Source: CAZCJA01 sp964499015
Lineage (GTDB): Bacteria; Elusimicrobiota; Elusimicrobia; F11
NCBI GenBank assembly: GCA_964499015.1
Contig: CAZCJA010000094.1
Coordinates: forward strand, 1-7,468
DNA: 7,468 nt
Direction of reading: 5' to 3'
Each line of letters opens with the position of its first letter. Positions within the stretch are counted from its first letter, which is position 1. This document shows positions 1 to 7,468 of this stretch, in pieces. Position numbers and translations under genes: made by a program. Below the pieces are notes generated by a model, which was not told the origin of the DNA, did no database searches, and was given only the letters and a program-made list of their open reading frames with translations.

Positions 1-81
1 CAGTTGGTCAACAAGGGTGGTTTTGCCGTGATCGACGTGCGCGATGATGGCGATGTTGCGGATATCTTCTCTGCGTTTCAT
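1..81 (-). CDS. typA: TypA/BipA translational GTPase, N-terminal fragment (cut by window edge)
   Basis: Only the first 27 codons are visible; the gene runs off the left edge. The peptide starts MKRREDIRNIAIIAHVDHGK and continues TTLVDQL. It contains the G1/P-loop of translational GTPases (AHVDHGKT, residues 14-21), and the stretch RNIAIIAHVDHGKTTLVD is characteristic of TypA/BipA. LepA has a related start but normally reads IIAHIDHGKST, so TypA fits better. TypA is a ribosome-binding GTPase of the elongation-factor family, linked in other bacteria to ribosome assembly, stress responses and growth in the cold. The ATG at 79-81 is preceded by AAGGA (94-98 on the minus strand) at a rather long spacing of 12 bases. 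The gene lies downstream of the cold shock gene on the same strand, separated by a strong hairpin. Family assignment is quite sure despite the short stretch; everything beyond residue 27 is unseen. Confidence 0.88.
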   Translation of the reverse strand, partial: MKRREDIRNIAIIAHVDHGKTTLVDQL

Positions 82-100
82 GTTATTTATGTGTCCTTAT

Positions 101-140
101 AAAAGAGTGGGGACGGTCGCCTGAGGCGACCGCCCCCACT
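101..140 (-). terminator. Strong hairpin between cspA and typA, probable intrinsic terminator or attenuator
   Basis: Two 16-base arms (106-121 and 125-140) pair around a three-base loop. Read on the minus strand the stem is GC-rich and fully paired with one G-U wobble. On the plus strand the same position would be an A-C mismatch, so the structure favours minus-strand RNA. A short T run (TTTT, 101-104) follows one base after the stem on the minus strand. It is placed to end the cspA transcript, but lies only 24 bases before the typA start codon, and the T run is short and broken. Partial read-through into typA is therefore plausible. Confidence 0.75.
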
Positions 141-149
141 GTTTGTTTT

Positions 150-190
150 CTAAAAAAGAAAAATCGCTAAGAAGCGGCTCCTTTTTTTAG
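150..190 (-). terminator. Weak terminator-like structure overlapping the cspA stop codon
   Basis: On the minus strand, CTAAAAAA (183-190) is complementary to TTTTTTAG (150-157). Between them lies a small hairpin CGCT-TCTT-AGCG (165-176) followed by the T-rich tract ATTTTTCTTTTTT. The left A-rich arm includes the cspA stop codon. The central stem is only four base pairs, so this would be a weak terminator on its own. It could act in tandem with the stronger hairpin at 106-140, or simply protect the 3' end of the mRNA. Confidence 0.35.
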
Positions 191-393
191 ATGCGGATGT
201 TAGCGGCCTTCGGGCCTTTTTCACCCTGCACTTCGTCGAAAGTCACTTTCTGACCTTCGGTGAGGCTTTTGAATCCATCGCCTTGAATGGCGGAGTAGTG
301 GGCGAACACGTCGCCTGATCCGTCATCTTTCGCAATGAAGCCGAAGCCTTTGGAGTTGTTGAACCACTTCACGGTACCTTTTTGCTGACTCAT
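187..393 (-). CDS. cspA: Cold shock domain protein (CspA family)
   Basis: A complete single-domain cold shock protein of 68 residues, the usual length for the family. It binds single-stranded RNA and DNA through a five-stranded beta barrel and is thought to act as an RNA chaperone in the cytoplasm. Both nucleic-acid-binding motifs are present: RNP1 KGFGFI (15-20) and RNP2 VFAHYSAI (29-36), with the conserved KWF (9-11) and the exposed aromatics F17, F19, F30, H32 and F41. The start is supported by a purine-rich AGAAGGAAG about nine bases upstream of the ATG. The gene has its own candidate promoter at 429-456 and is followed by two hairpins, so it can be transcribed as a single-gene unit, with possible read-through into typA. 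Bacteria often carry several paralogues and the sequence does not tell which is cold-induced, so the symbol is generic. Confidence 0.95.
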   Translation of the reverse strand: MSQQKGTVKWFNNSKGFGFIAKDDGSGDVFAHYSAIQGDGFKSLTEGQKVTFDEVQGEKGPKAANIRI

Positions 394-428
394 TTGATTT
401 ATCTTCCTTCTATTTAATATTTGTTCAC

Positions 429-456
429 GTTATAGGAGTTCTGATTGATTAGGCAA
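429..456 (-). promoter_or_regulatory. Candidate sigma70-type promoter of cspA
   Basis: On the minus strand, TTGCCT (451-456; four of six match TTGACA) and TATAAC (429-434; five of six match TATAAT) are separated by 16 bases. Transcription would start near 422, giving an untranslated leader of about 28 bases that holds the ribosome binding site. That is far shorter than the long structured leader of E. coli cspA, so cold regulation through such a leader is not suggested. Predicted by eye only. Confidence 0.5.
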
Positions 457-592
457 TTATTCGCAGGAGGTTTTCGGAGGGTTGGTTACCAACGTTTGAC
501 CAAGCAGAGAATGTGTTGCGGTAATGAACAGAAACAACGTCTTCATGAACGGGACTACTGTATCAGGTTAAACAGGGAAAGGCAACTTCTAT
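457..592. other. Intergenic stretch without recognisable gene
   Basis: This is the region between the cspA promoter and the end of ispG. I see no convincing coding frame, no tRNA-like fold and no hairpin with a T run that would terminate ispG. The only structures are a five-base-pair hairpin GTTGG-TTA-CCAAC at 481-493 and two purine-rich AGGAGG/GGAGG strings at about 465-480 on the plus strand, which are not followed by an open frame of any length. How ispG transcription ends is not visible. Confidence 0.5.
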
Positions 593-2479
593 TTACGACG
601 GGTCGACCCATTTGCCGTTGGCTTTGATCAGGTCGATCAATTTTTGATCCGCAATCTCGCTGGGAATCGACTTTTCGACGCAATCCTTGCCCACATACAA
701 ATTAATTTTGCCCGGCCCCCCGCCCACGTAGCCAAAATCGGCGTCGGCCATCTCGCCCGGCCCGTTCACGATACAGCCCATAATGGCGATTTTAACGCCT
801 TTTAAATGCCCGGTTTGGGATTTAATGCGTTCTGTTGTGCTTTGGAGATCAAAAAGGGTGCGTCCGCAGGAGGGGCAGGAGACATATTCGGTCTTGGTGA
901 TACGGCTGCCGCAGGCCTGGAGTAAATTGTAGCTGGTCGTCAGCTGCTGATCGACGAGGGTGCGATTGCCCGTCCAGACCGCGTCGCCGATGCCATCGCA
1001 AATAAGACTGCCGAAGACGGCGGCTTCGCTCAAGACGCTCAAGTTGGCCTTGCCCAACAATAAAAGAGGAAGGTCGCTGTTGGTTTTGTTTATCTCCGCG
1101 ACCAGCGCGCGCACGCGATGCACGGAGGAACATTCGATGCCGCCCATAATGGCCACGCCTTTTGGATCAGAAATGCGTACGGTTCCATCTTTATTCAAGA
1201 ACAGATAGGCGTCGGCGCCCTTCGGCAACGTTTGCGGAGGCGTCCCACGAAACGAAACAATATAGCCGAGGCGCTGGGTTTCTTTATCCAGCGCGGCGCG
1301 AAAACCGGTGAAGCGCTTTTCAAAATCGGGGCCGTCAAACGGCACCACCAATATTTCCGGCGGCGTGTCTTTTTTCAGGCGTTCTTCCATGAGCGCCAGC
1401 ACGTCCTGCGGCAGCGTCTCTCGTAAATTAATTTCGCTCAGGATGCGCAGCGGCGATGAGCCGCCAATGGTGACAGGACCGATGGAAATTTGTTTGGTGA
1501 TGCGGCGATTTGGCTGATACAACGTCGGCGCGTAGGAGCCCGACCCGCTGGCTTTCTTCTCGTTTTTCCACTGGGAATAGCGCGCGGCCAGCTCTTTGGC
1601 CACGGGCACTTCAAATTCGGGATCTTCAGTGAGGGAAACGCGGATCGTGTCGCCGATGCCGTCTTCGAGCAGGCTGCCGATGCCGGCCGCGGATTTCAGG
1701 CGGCCGTCTTCGCCGTCGCCCGCTTCCGTCACGCCCAAGTGAAACGGGTAATCCATGCCCGCCAAAAACATCCGTTCAGCGAGCAAGCGATACGCGGCGA
1801 TCATCACGCGCGGGTTGGAGGCTTTCATCGACAAAATGATGTCGTGGTAATCGTGGGCCTGGCAAATCCGGACAAATTCCATGGCGGACTCGACCATGCC
1901 GAGCGGCGTGTCGCCGAAACGGTTCATGATGCGGTCGGACAGCGAGCCGTGGTTGGTGCCGATGCGCACCGAGCGATTGAGTTTCTTCAGTTTTAAAACC
2001 AGCGGAACAAATTTGTCTTGAATTTTTTTTATTTCGTCGGCGTATTCGGCATCGCTGTATTCGCGGACTTTAAACGCCTTGCCGTCCACATAATTACCGG
2101 GGTTCACGCGCACTTTTTCCACGAAATCGGCGGCCACCATCGCCGCATCGGGACGGAAATGAATGTCGGCAACCAGCGGGATCTTGTAGTTTTGCTGCAG
2201 CAGGGAATTTTTGATGTTCTCCAGGTTGCGCGCTTCATTAATGGTGGGCGCGGTGATGCGCGCGATCTCGCAGCCGACGTCGGCCAAGCGCTTAACCTGC
2301 TCCACCGTCGCCTTGGTGTCCATGGTGGAGGTGGTCGTCATCGATTGCACGCGCAGCGGGTTGCTGCCGCCGACGGCGATATCGCCCACCATGACAACGC
2401 GCGTTTTACGGCGCTCGTAACGGAAGGGATTCCAAGCCTGGGACGTATTTCTAGGCAAATCGAGGATTTCCGGCGGCAT
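593..2479 (-). CDS. ispG: 4-hydroxy-3-methylbut-2-en-1-yl diphosphate synthase, three-domain (long) form
   Basis: IspG (GcpE) converts 2-C-methyl-erythritol 2,4-cyclodiphosphate to HMBPP, the penultimate step of the cytoplasmic MEP isoprenoid pathway, using a [4Fe-4S] cluster. The protein has 628 residues. An N-terminal TIM-barrel domain covers about 20-290 (RVQSMTTT at 43-50, VADIHFRPD at 103-111, TNHGSL at 175-180). An inserted A* domain of about 325-510 marks the long form found in Chlamydiae, Bacteroidetes and plants. The C-terminal cluster domain carries ligands C535, C538 (CPSC) and C569, with E576 (GCIVNGPGE) at the spacing known from the E. coli enzyme. A KASGSGS-like linker near 309-315 joins A and A*. 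The ATG at 2479 is the first possible start, because an in-frame stop lies at 2489-2491. It has no Shine-Dalgarno sequence and may be nearly leaderless. The gene is divergent from the pcm-like gene. Confidence 0.96.
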   Translation of the reverse strand: MPPEILDLPRNTSQAWNPFRYERRKTRVVMVGDIAVGGSNPLRVQSMTTTSTMDTKATVEQVKRLADVGCEIARITAPTINEARNLENIKNSLLQQNYKIPLVADIHFRPDAAMVAADFVEKVRVNPGNYVDGKAFKVREYSDAEYADEIKKIQDKFVPLVLKLKKLNRSVRIGTNHGSLSDRIMNRFGDTPLGMVESAMEFVRICQAHDYHDIILSMKASNPRVMIAAYRLLAERMFLAGMDYPFHLGVTEAGDGEDGRLKSAAGIGSLLEDGIGDTIRVSLTEDPEFEVPVAKELAARYSQWKNEKKASGSGSYAPTLYQPNRRITKQISIGPVTIGGSSPLRILSEINLRETLPQDVLALMEERLKKDTPPEILVVPFDGPDFEKRFTGFRAALDKETQRLGYIVSFRGTPPQTLPKGADAYLFLNKDGTVRISDPKGVAIMGGIECSSVHRVRALVAEINKTNSDLPLLLLGKANLSVLSEAAVFGSLICDGIGDAVWTGNRTLVDQQLTTSYNLLQACGSRITKTEYVSCPSCGRTLFDLQSTTERIKSQTGHLKGVKIAIMGCIVNGPGEMADADFGYVGGGPGKINLYVGKDCVEKSIPSEIADQKLIDLIKANGKWVDPS

Positions 2480-2490
2480 GGGAGGATTTT

Positions 2491-2498
2491 ACTATAAT
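2491..2498. promoter_or_regulatory. Shared symmetric -10 element of a possible bidirectional ispG/pcm promoter
   Basis: The plus strand reads ACTATAAT. TATAAT at 2493-2498 is a perfect -10 for the pcm-like gene, with a start expected near 2505 and a leader of about 17 bases. On the minus strand TATAGT (2491-2496, five of six matches) is positioned for ispG, with a start expected near 2484, about five bases before the ATG. I see no good -35 hexamer at 16-18 bases for either direction, so both calls rest on the -10 and on the lack of other space in this 42-base gap. An activator or alternative sigma contacts cannot be excluded. Confidence 0.5.
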
Positions 2499-2508
2499 CC
2501 CCCCGCTC

Positions 2509-2516
2509 AAAGGAGG
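2509..2516 (+). promoter_or_regulatory. Strong Shine-Dalgarno sequence that fixes the pcm start
   Basis: AAAGGAGG lies five bases before the ATG at 2522. The alternative start at residue 39 (near the point where cytoplasmic Pcm proteins begin) has no such sequence upstream. The site therefore supports translation of the N-terminal signal segment. Confidence 0.8.
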
Positions 2517-2521
2517 CCGCC

Positions 2522-3253
2522 ATGTTGGGACAAATACGCCCTTTTCTCGTCGGAGTTTTGGCTTTTCTCGCGCTTTTTACCACTGCCTGCCAGGATGGCA
2601 TCCGGCCGGATGTTTACGACCTGCAGCGGCATAACATGGTGCGCTGGGACTTAAAAGGCCAAGGCATCAAATCGACGCGCGTTCTCGACGCGATGGCCAA
2701 AGTTCCCCGCCACCTGTTCCTGGACAGCGAATATCAGAAAGACGCGTACATCGATAGCGATCTGCCGATTTCTCAATACGTGACGACGCCGCGCCCGTTT
2801 ATCGCCGCTAAAATTTTGGAACTAATGAATTTACAGGGAAACGAAAAGGTCTTGGAAGTCGGCACCGGGCGCGGCTATCAAGCCGCCTTGCTCGGTGAAT
2901 TGTCCAAAGAAGTGTACACGATTGAAATCGTGCCGGAGATGGCGCGGGCCGCCGAGAACACCCTTAAAATGTTGAATTACAAAAATGTGTCGACGCGGCT
3001 TGGCGACGGTTATCAAGGCTGGCCGGAAAAAGCGCCCTTCGACGCCATCATGGTGATGGCCTCGGCCATGGAAGTGCCGCGGCCGCTTCTGCAGCAGCTT
3101 GCGATGGGTGGACGGCTGGTTATTCCCATCGGCCCACCCGATAAACAATCGCTGGTTCTTTACCGCAAGACCGCGGACGGCCTGCAGAAAGAAAGCATCA
3201 TGCCGGTCGATTTAAAACCGATGGAAGGGAAAGCCGCCGGACGTTATTGGTAG
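2522..3253 (+). CDS. pcm: Protein-L-isoaspartate O-methyltransferase-like protein with lipoprotein signal
   Basis: A SAM-dependent methyltransferase of the Pcm/PIMT family, which in its classic form methylates isoaspartyl residues to start protein repair. Of its 243 residues, about 41-243 match the family: KGQGI..TRVLDAMAKVPRHLF (45-66), SAM motif I VLEVGTGRGYQAALL (110-124), the acidic strand VYTIEIVPE (131-139), GDGYQGWPEKAPFDAI (161-176), and GGRLVIPIG (196-204). Two features are unusual. Residues 1-23 form a hydrophobic signal ending in LFTTAC (18-23), a relaxed lipobox with C23 as the possible lipid-modified residue, so the protein may be membrane-anchored outside the cytoplasm. The substrate loop, normally T-I-S-Q-P, reads TTPRP (88-92), with the conserved serine replaced by proline. 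The start is supported by a strong ribosome binding site. The gene is divergent from ispG and convergent with the DUF5684-like gene. The family is certain; isoaspartate repair activity is not. Confidence 0.85.
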   Translation: MLGQIRPFLVGVLAFLALFTTACQDGIRPDVYDLQRHNMVRWDLKGQGIKSTRVLDAMAKVPRHLFLDSEYQKDAYIDSDLPISQYVTTPRPFIAAKILELMNLQGNEKVLEVGTGRGYQAALLGELSKEVYTIEIVPEMARAAENTLKMLNYKNVSTRLGDGYQGWPEKAPFDAIMVMASAMEVPRPLLQQLAMGGRLVIPIGPPDKQSLVLYRKTADGLQKESIMPVDLKPMEGKAAGRYW

Positions 3254-3613
3254 TTAGGCCGCCGCTTCGTCGGAAAACGCCAAATACGGCGGAATCACCA
3301 AGTTAACGAGCGGAACCAGAATCAGAACACCAAGCCAGGACGGCTTGCGACGCGCCGCGGCAATGCCCATCCAGAGAATAATGGCGATAATAAGGTTGAC
3401 CAACGGGATCAGCAGAAGAATGAACCACCACATCGGTTTGCCGGCGATTTTGATCATCAGGAAGACGTTAAAAATCGGAATCCAACCCCACCACGACTGC
3501 GCTTCAAAGCCCGTCTTTTTGGCGATAACAACCAAGCAGTACGCGTAAAAAAGATACAACGCCAACCCAACAGCCATCGGAATAAAACCAAGTCCCGGAT
3601 AGAACTCATTCAT
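3254..3613 (-). CDS. Small integral membrane protein, DUF5684-like
   Basis: A 119-residue, very hydrophobic protein of unknown function that resembles the DUF5684 family from memory (pattern AGKP..W...L.IPLVN and a C-terminal YLAFSD). Membrane segments are likely at about 9-31, 61-84 and 91-112, with a further hydrophobic, tryptophan-rich segment at 41-56. Three related units are visible, each starting with W or WW and ending in proline-hydrophobic-hydrophobic-asparagine: P46-N49, P70-N73 and P101-N104. Positively charged turns follow (GKP 58-60, RRKP 88-91). The start at 3613 has an AAGGGGG ribosome binding site eight bases upstream. It follows gltD by 21 bases on the same strand, so it is probably co-transcribed with glutamate synthase. 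Its stop codon directly abuts that of the convergent pcm-like gene. No catalytic residues are recognisable; a role in transport, signalling or envelope function cannot be decided from the sequence. Confidence 0.85.
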   Translation of the reverse strand: MNEFYPGLGFIPMAVGLALYLFYAYCLVVIAKKTGFEAQSWWGWIPIFNVFLMIKIAGKPMWWFILLLIPLVNLIIAIILWMGIAAARRKPSWLGVLILVPLVNLVIPPYLAFSDEAAA

Positions 3614-3634
3614 TGGTGAGGCCCCCTTTTTTAA

Positions 3635-5067
3635 TTACGGCAGTTGTGTTTCGCCCATCAGATACAGGTCGATGCCGCGAGCGGCGTTGCGTCCCTGTTT
3701 GATGGCGCGTACGACGAGCGATTGGCCGGTAGCCATGTCGCCCGCAGCAAAAACGCCTTCTTTGCTGGTCATGTGGTTTGAATCGATGGCGACGTTGCCG
3801 CGCGCGTCCAAATTCACGCCCAATTGCTTGATCATCCCTTCGTGAACCGGGTGCACAAAGCCCATCGCGAGCAAAACCAAATCGGCATCGAGCTCAAACT
3901 CCGAACCCGGGACTTCCACCATCTTCGGCCGGCCGGCCTCGTCTTTCTGCCATTCAATTTTCACGCAGTGAAGTTTTTTGACCTGGCCGTTTTCGCCGGA
4001 AAATCTTTTCGTGAGCACGCTGTATTCCACGGTGCCGCCTTCTTTGTGTGAGGACGACAAGCGCATGATGCGCGACCATTCCGGCCACGGGTTGTCGGGT
4101 GCCCGTTCCACCGGCGGTTTGGGCAAAAGTTCGAGCGAGGTGACGCTGATCGCGCCGTGACGGTGCGAAGTGCCGATGCAGTCGGAGCCGGTGTCGCCGC
4201 CGCCGATCACAATCACGCGCTTGCCCGTGGCGGTGATATTGCCTCCGCATATTTTGTCGCCGGCGACGCGACGGTTTTGCTGCGGCAAAAACTCCATCGC
4301 AAAATGAATGCCCTGGAGTTCGCGGCCCGGAATCGGCAGGTCGCGGCCTTTCTCGGATCCGCCGGTCAAAAGAACCGCGTCGAATTCCTTGAGCAGGTCT
4401 TCCACTTTCACGTTCACGCCCACGTGCGCGTTCACTTTAAAAACGATGCCTTCGGCTTCAAAAATTTTCAGGCGCCGGTCGATGACGTGCTTCTCCAACT
4501 TGAAATCAGGGATGCCGTAGCGGAGCAGGCCGCCGATGCGGTCGTTCTTTTCAAAAACGGTGACCAAATGGCCGGCGCGATTTAACTGCTGCGCGGCGGA
4601 CAAGCCCGAGGGGCCCGAACCAATGACCGCGACTTTTTTGCCGGTGCGGACTTTCGGCGGCTCCGGCTTAATCCAGCCTTCGTTGAAGCCTTTTTCGATG
4701 ATCGAATATTCGTTCAGCTTGATGCTGACCGCCGGTTCGATGAGGCCGAGGACGCAGGCGACTTCGCACGGGGCCGGGCAAACGCGGCCGGTCATTTCCG
4801 GCAAATTATTGGTGCGGTGCAGGCGCTCCAGCGCGTCCTGCCAGCGGCCGCGGTAAACCAAATCATTCCAGTCCGGGATTAAATTGTCGACGGGGCAACC
4901 CCAGTGGCAGGTGGGAACGCCGCAATCCATGCAGCGCGCGCCCTGTTTCTTCACCTCTTCCTCTTTAATGGGAATGGTAACTTCTTTGTAATCCTTCAAA
5001 CGCTCCGCGACCGGACGGTACGGAAGGTCTTCTTTCGGATATTTTAAAAAGCCGCGCAGTTCGCCCA

Positions 5068-5068
<1 letters not shown>
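3635..5068 (-). CDS. gltD: Glutamate synthase [NADPH] small (beta) subunit
   Basis: The FAD-containing subunit takes electrons from NADPH and passes them through iron-sulfur clusters to the GltB subunit, for glutamate synthesis in the cytoplasm. The 477-residue length is normal for the family. The N-terminal cluster region has C46, C49, C54, C58 and then C97, C101, C105, the expected cysteine pattern for the two [4Fe-4S] clusters. The FAD-binding Rossmann motif is VAVIGSGPSGLSAA (146-159) ending at E173. The NADPH-binding motif is VIVIGGGDTGSDC (285-297). The C-terminal FAD contact GVFAAGDMATGQS lies at 438-450. Its ATG overlaps the gltB stop codon by one base (TAATG, 5066-5070), and a GGGGA string sits just upstream inside gltB, so translation is probably coupled to keep the subunits balanced. 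Related two-cluster subunits occur in dihydropyrimidine dehydrogenase and NfnB-type enzymes, but the adjoining gltB settles the role. Confidence 0.97.

Positions 5069-7468
<2,400 letters not shown>

Noticed and set aside
481..493. Small inverted repeat GTTGG-TTA-CCAAC as ispG terminator or operator
   Set aside because: A five-base-pair stem without a T run in either direction, more than 100 bases past the ispG stop, is too weak to call.
457..592. Possible small RNA or tRNA in the cspA-ispG gap
   Set aside because: No cloverleaf, no clear promoter-terminator pair and no recognisable RNA motif.
445..627. Plus-strand open frame of 60 codons starting with TTG and rich in Arg and Cys
   Set aside because: It overlaps the 3' end of ispG, lacks a well-placed ribosome binding site and resembles no family I know.
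1490..1996. Long plus-strand open frame (168 codons) opposite ispG
   Set aside because: It lies entirely antisense to a certain gene, and its His/Arg/Ala-rich composition is typical of the reverse strand of GC-rich coding DNA.
2018..2497. Plus-strand open frame (159 codons) opposite the start of ispG
   Set aside because: Antisense shadow: the underlying minus-strand codons encode highly conserved IspG motifs.
2636..3253. Shorter cytoplasmic start of the pcm-like gene at residue 39
   Set aside because: It has no ribosome binding site, whereas the ATG at 2522 has AAAGGAGG at optimal spacing. It remains a possibility only if the signal segment proves unconserved.

Overview
The window is ordinary chromosomal DNA from a bacterium, gene-dense and mostly transcribed from the minus strand, with no sign of mobile elements, CRISPR, rRNA or tRNA. 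It holds two complete enzymes (IspG, GltD), most of the C-terminal half of a third (GltB), a cold shock protein, a Pcm-family methyltransferase with a lipoprotein signal, a small membrane protein and the first codons of typA. The apparent lipoprotein signal points to a Gram-negative cell plan. The three-domain IspG of 628 residues is the form known from Chlamydiae, Bacteroidetes and relatives and from plant plastids, rather than the short form of about 370 residues in Proteobacteria. This suggests a PVC/FCB-type or neighbouring deep-branching phylum, but I cannot assign a taxon from sequence alone.

Layout. Positions 1-81 (minus) are the N-terminus of the translational GTPase TypA/BipA. Positions 101-190 hold two terminator-like hairpins for the minus strand. 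The cold shock gene lies at 187-393 (minus), with a good promoter candidate at 429-456. The stretch 457-592 shows no gene. ispG occupies 593-2479 (minus). A short divergent region (2480-2521) separates it from the plus-strand pcm-like gene (2522-3253), and the two appear to share one symmetric -10 element. The pcm-like gene meets a DUF5684-like membrane protein gene (3254-3613, minus) head to head, stop codon against stop codon. Upstream of that gene on the minus strand are gltD (3635-5068) and gltB (5068 to beyond 7468). gltB and gltD overlap by one base, and the small membrane gene follows gltD by 21 bases, so the order gltB-gltD-DUF5684 looks like one operon.

How the genes work together. 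GltB and GltD form NADPH-dependent glutamate synthase, which turns 2-oxoglutarate and glutamine into two glutamates. IspG performs the penultimate step of the MEP isoprenoid pathway. Both systems need iron-sulfur clusters, and the cluster cysteines are present. cspA and typA lie in tandem, separated only by a hairpin, and may form a cold-adaptation pair linked by read-through.

I did not find an undescribed multi-gene system. The points most worth a second look are the Pcm-like protein with both an apparent lipoprotein signal and an altered substrate loop, the bidirectional promoter that would leave ispG nearly leaderless, the internal duplication visible in IspG, the cspA-typA hairpin, and the membrane protein attached to the glutamate synthase operon.
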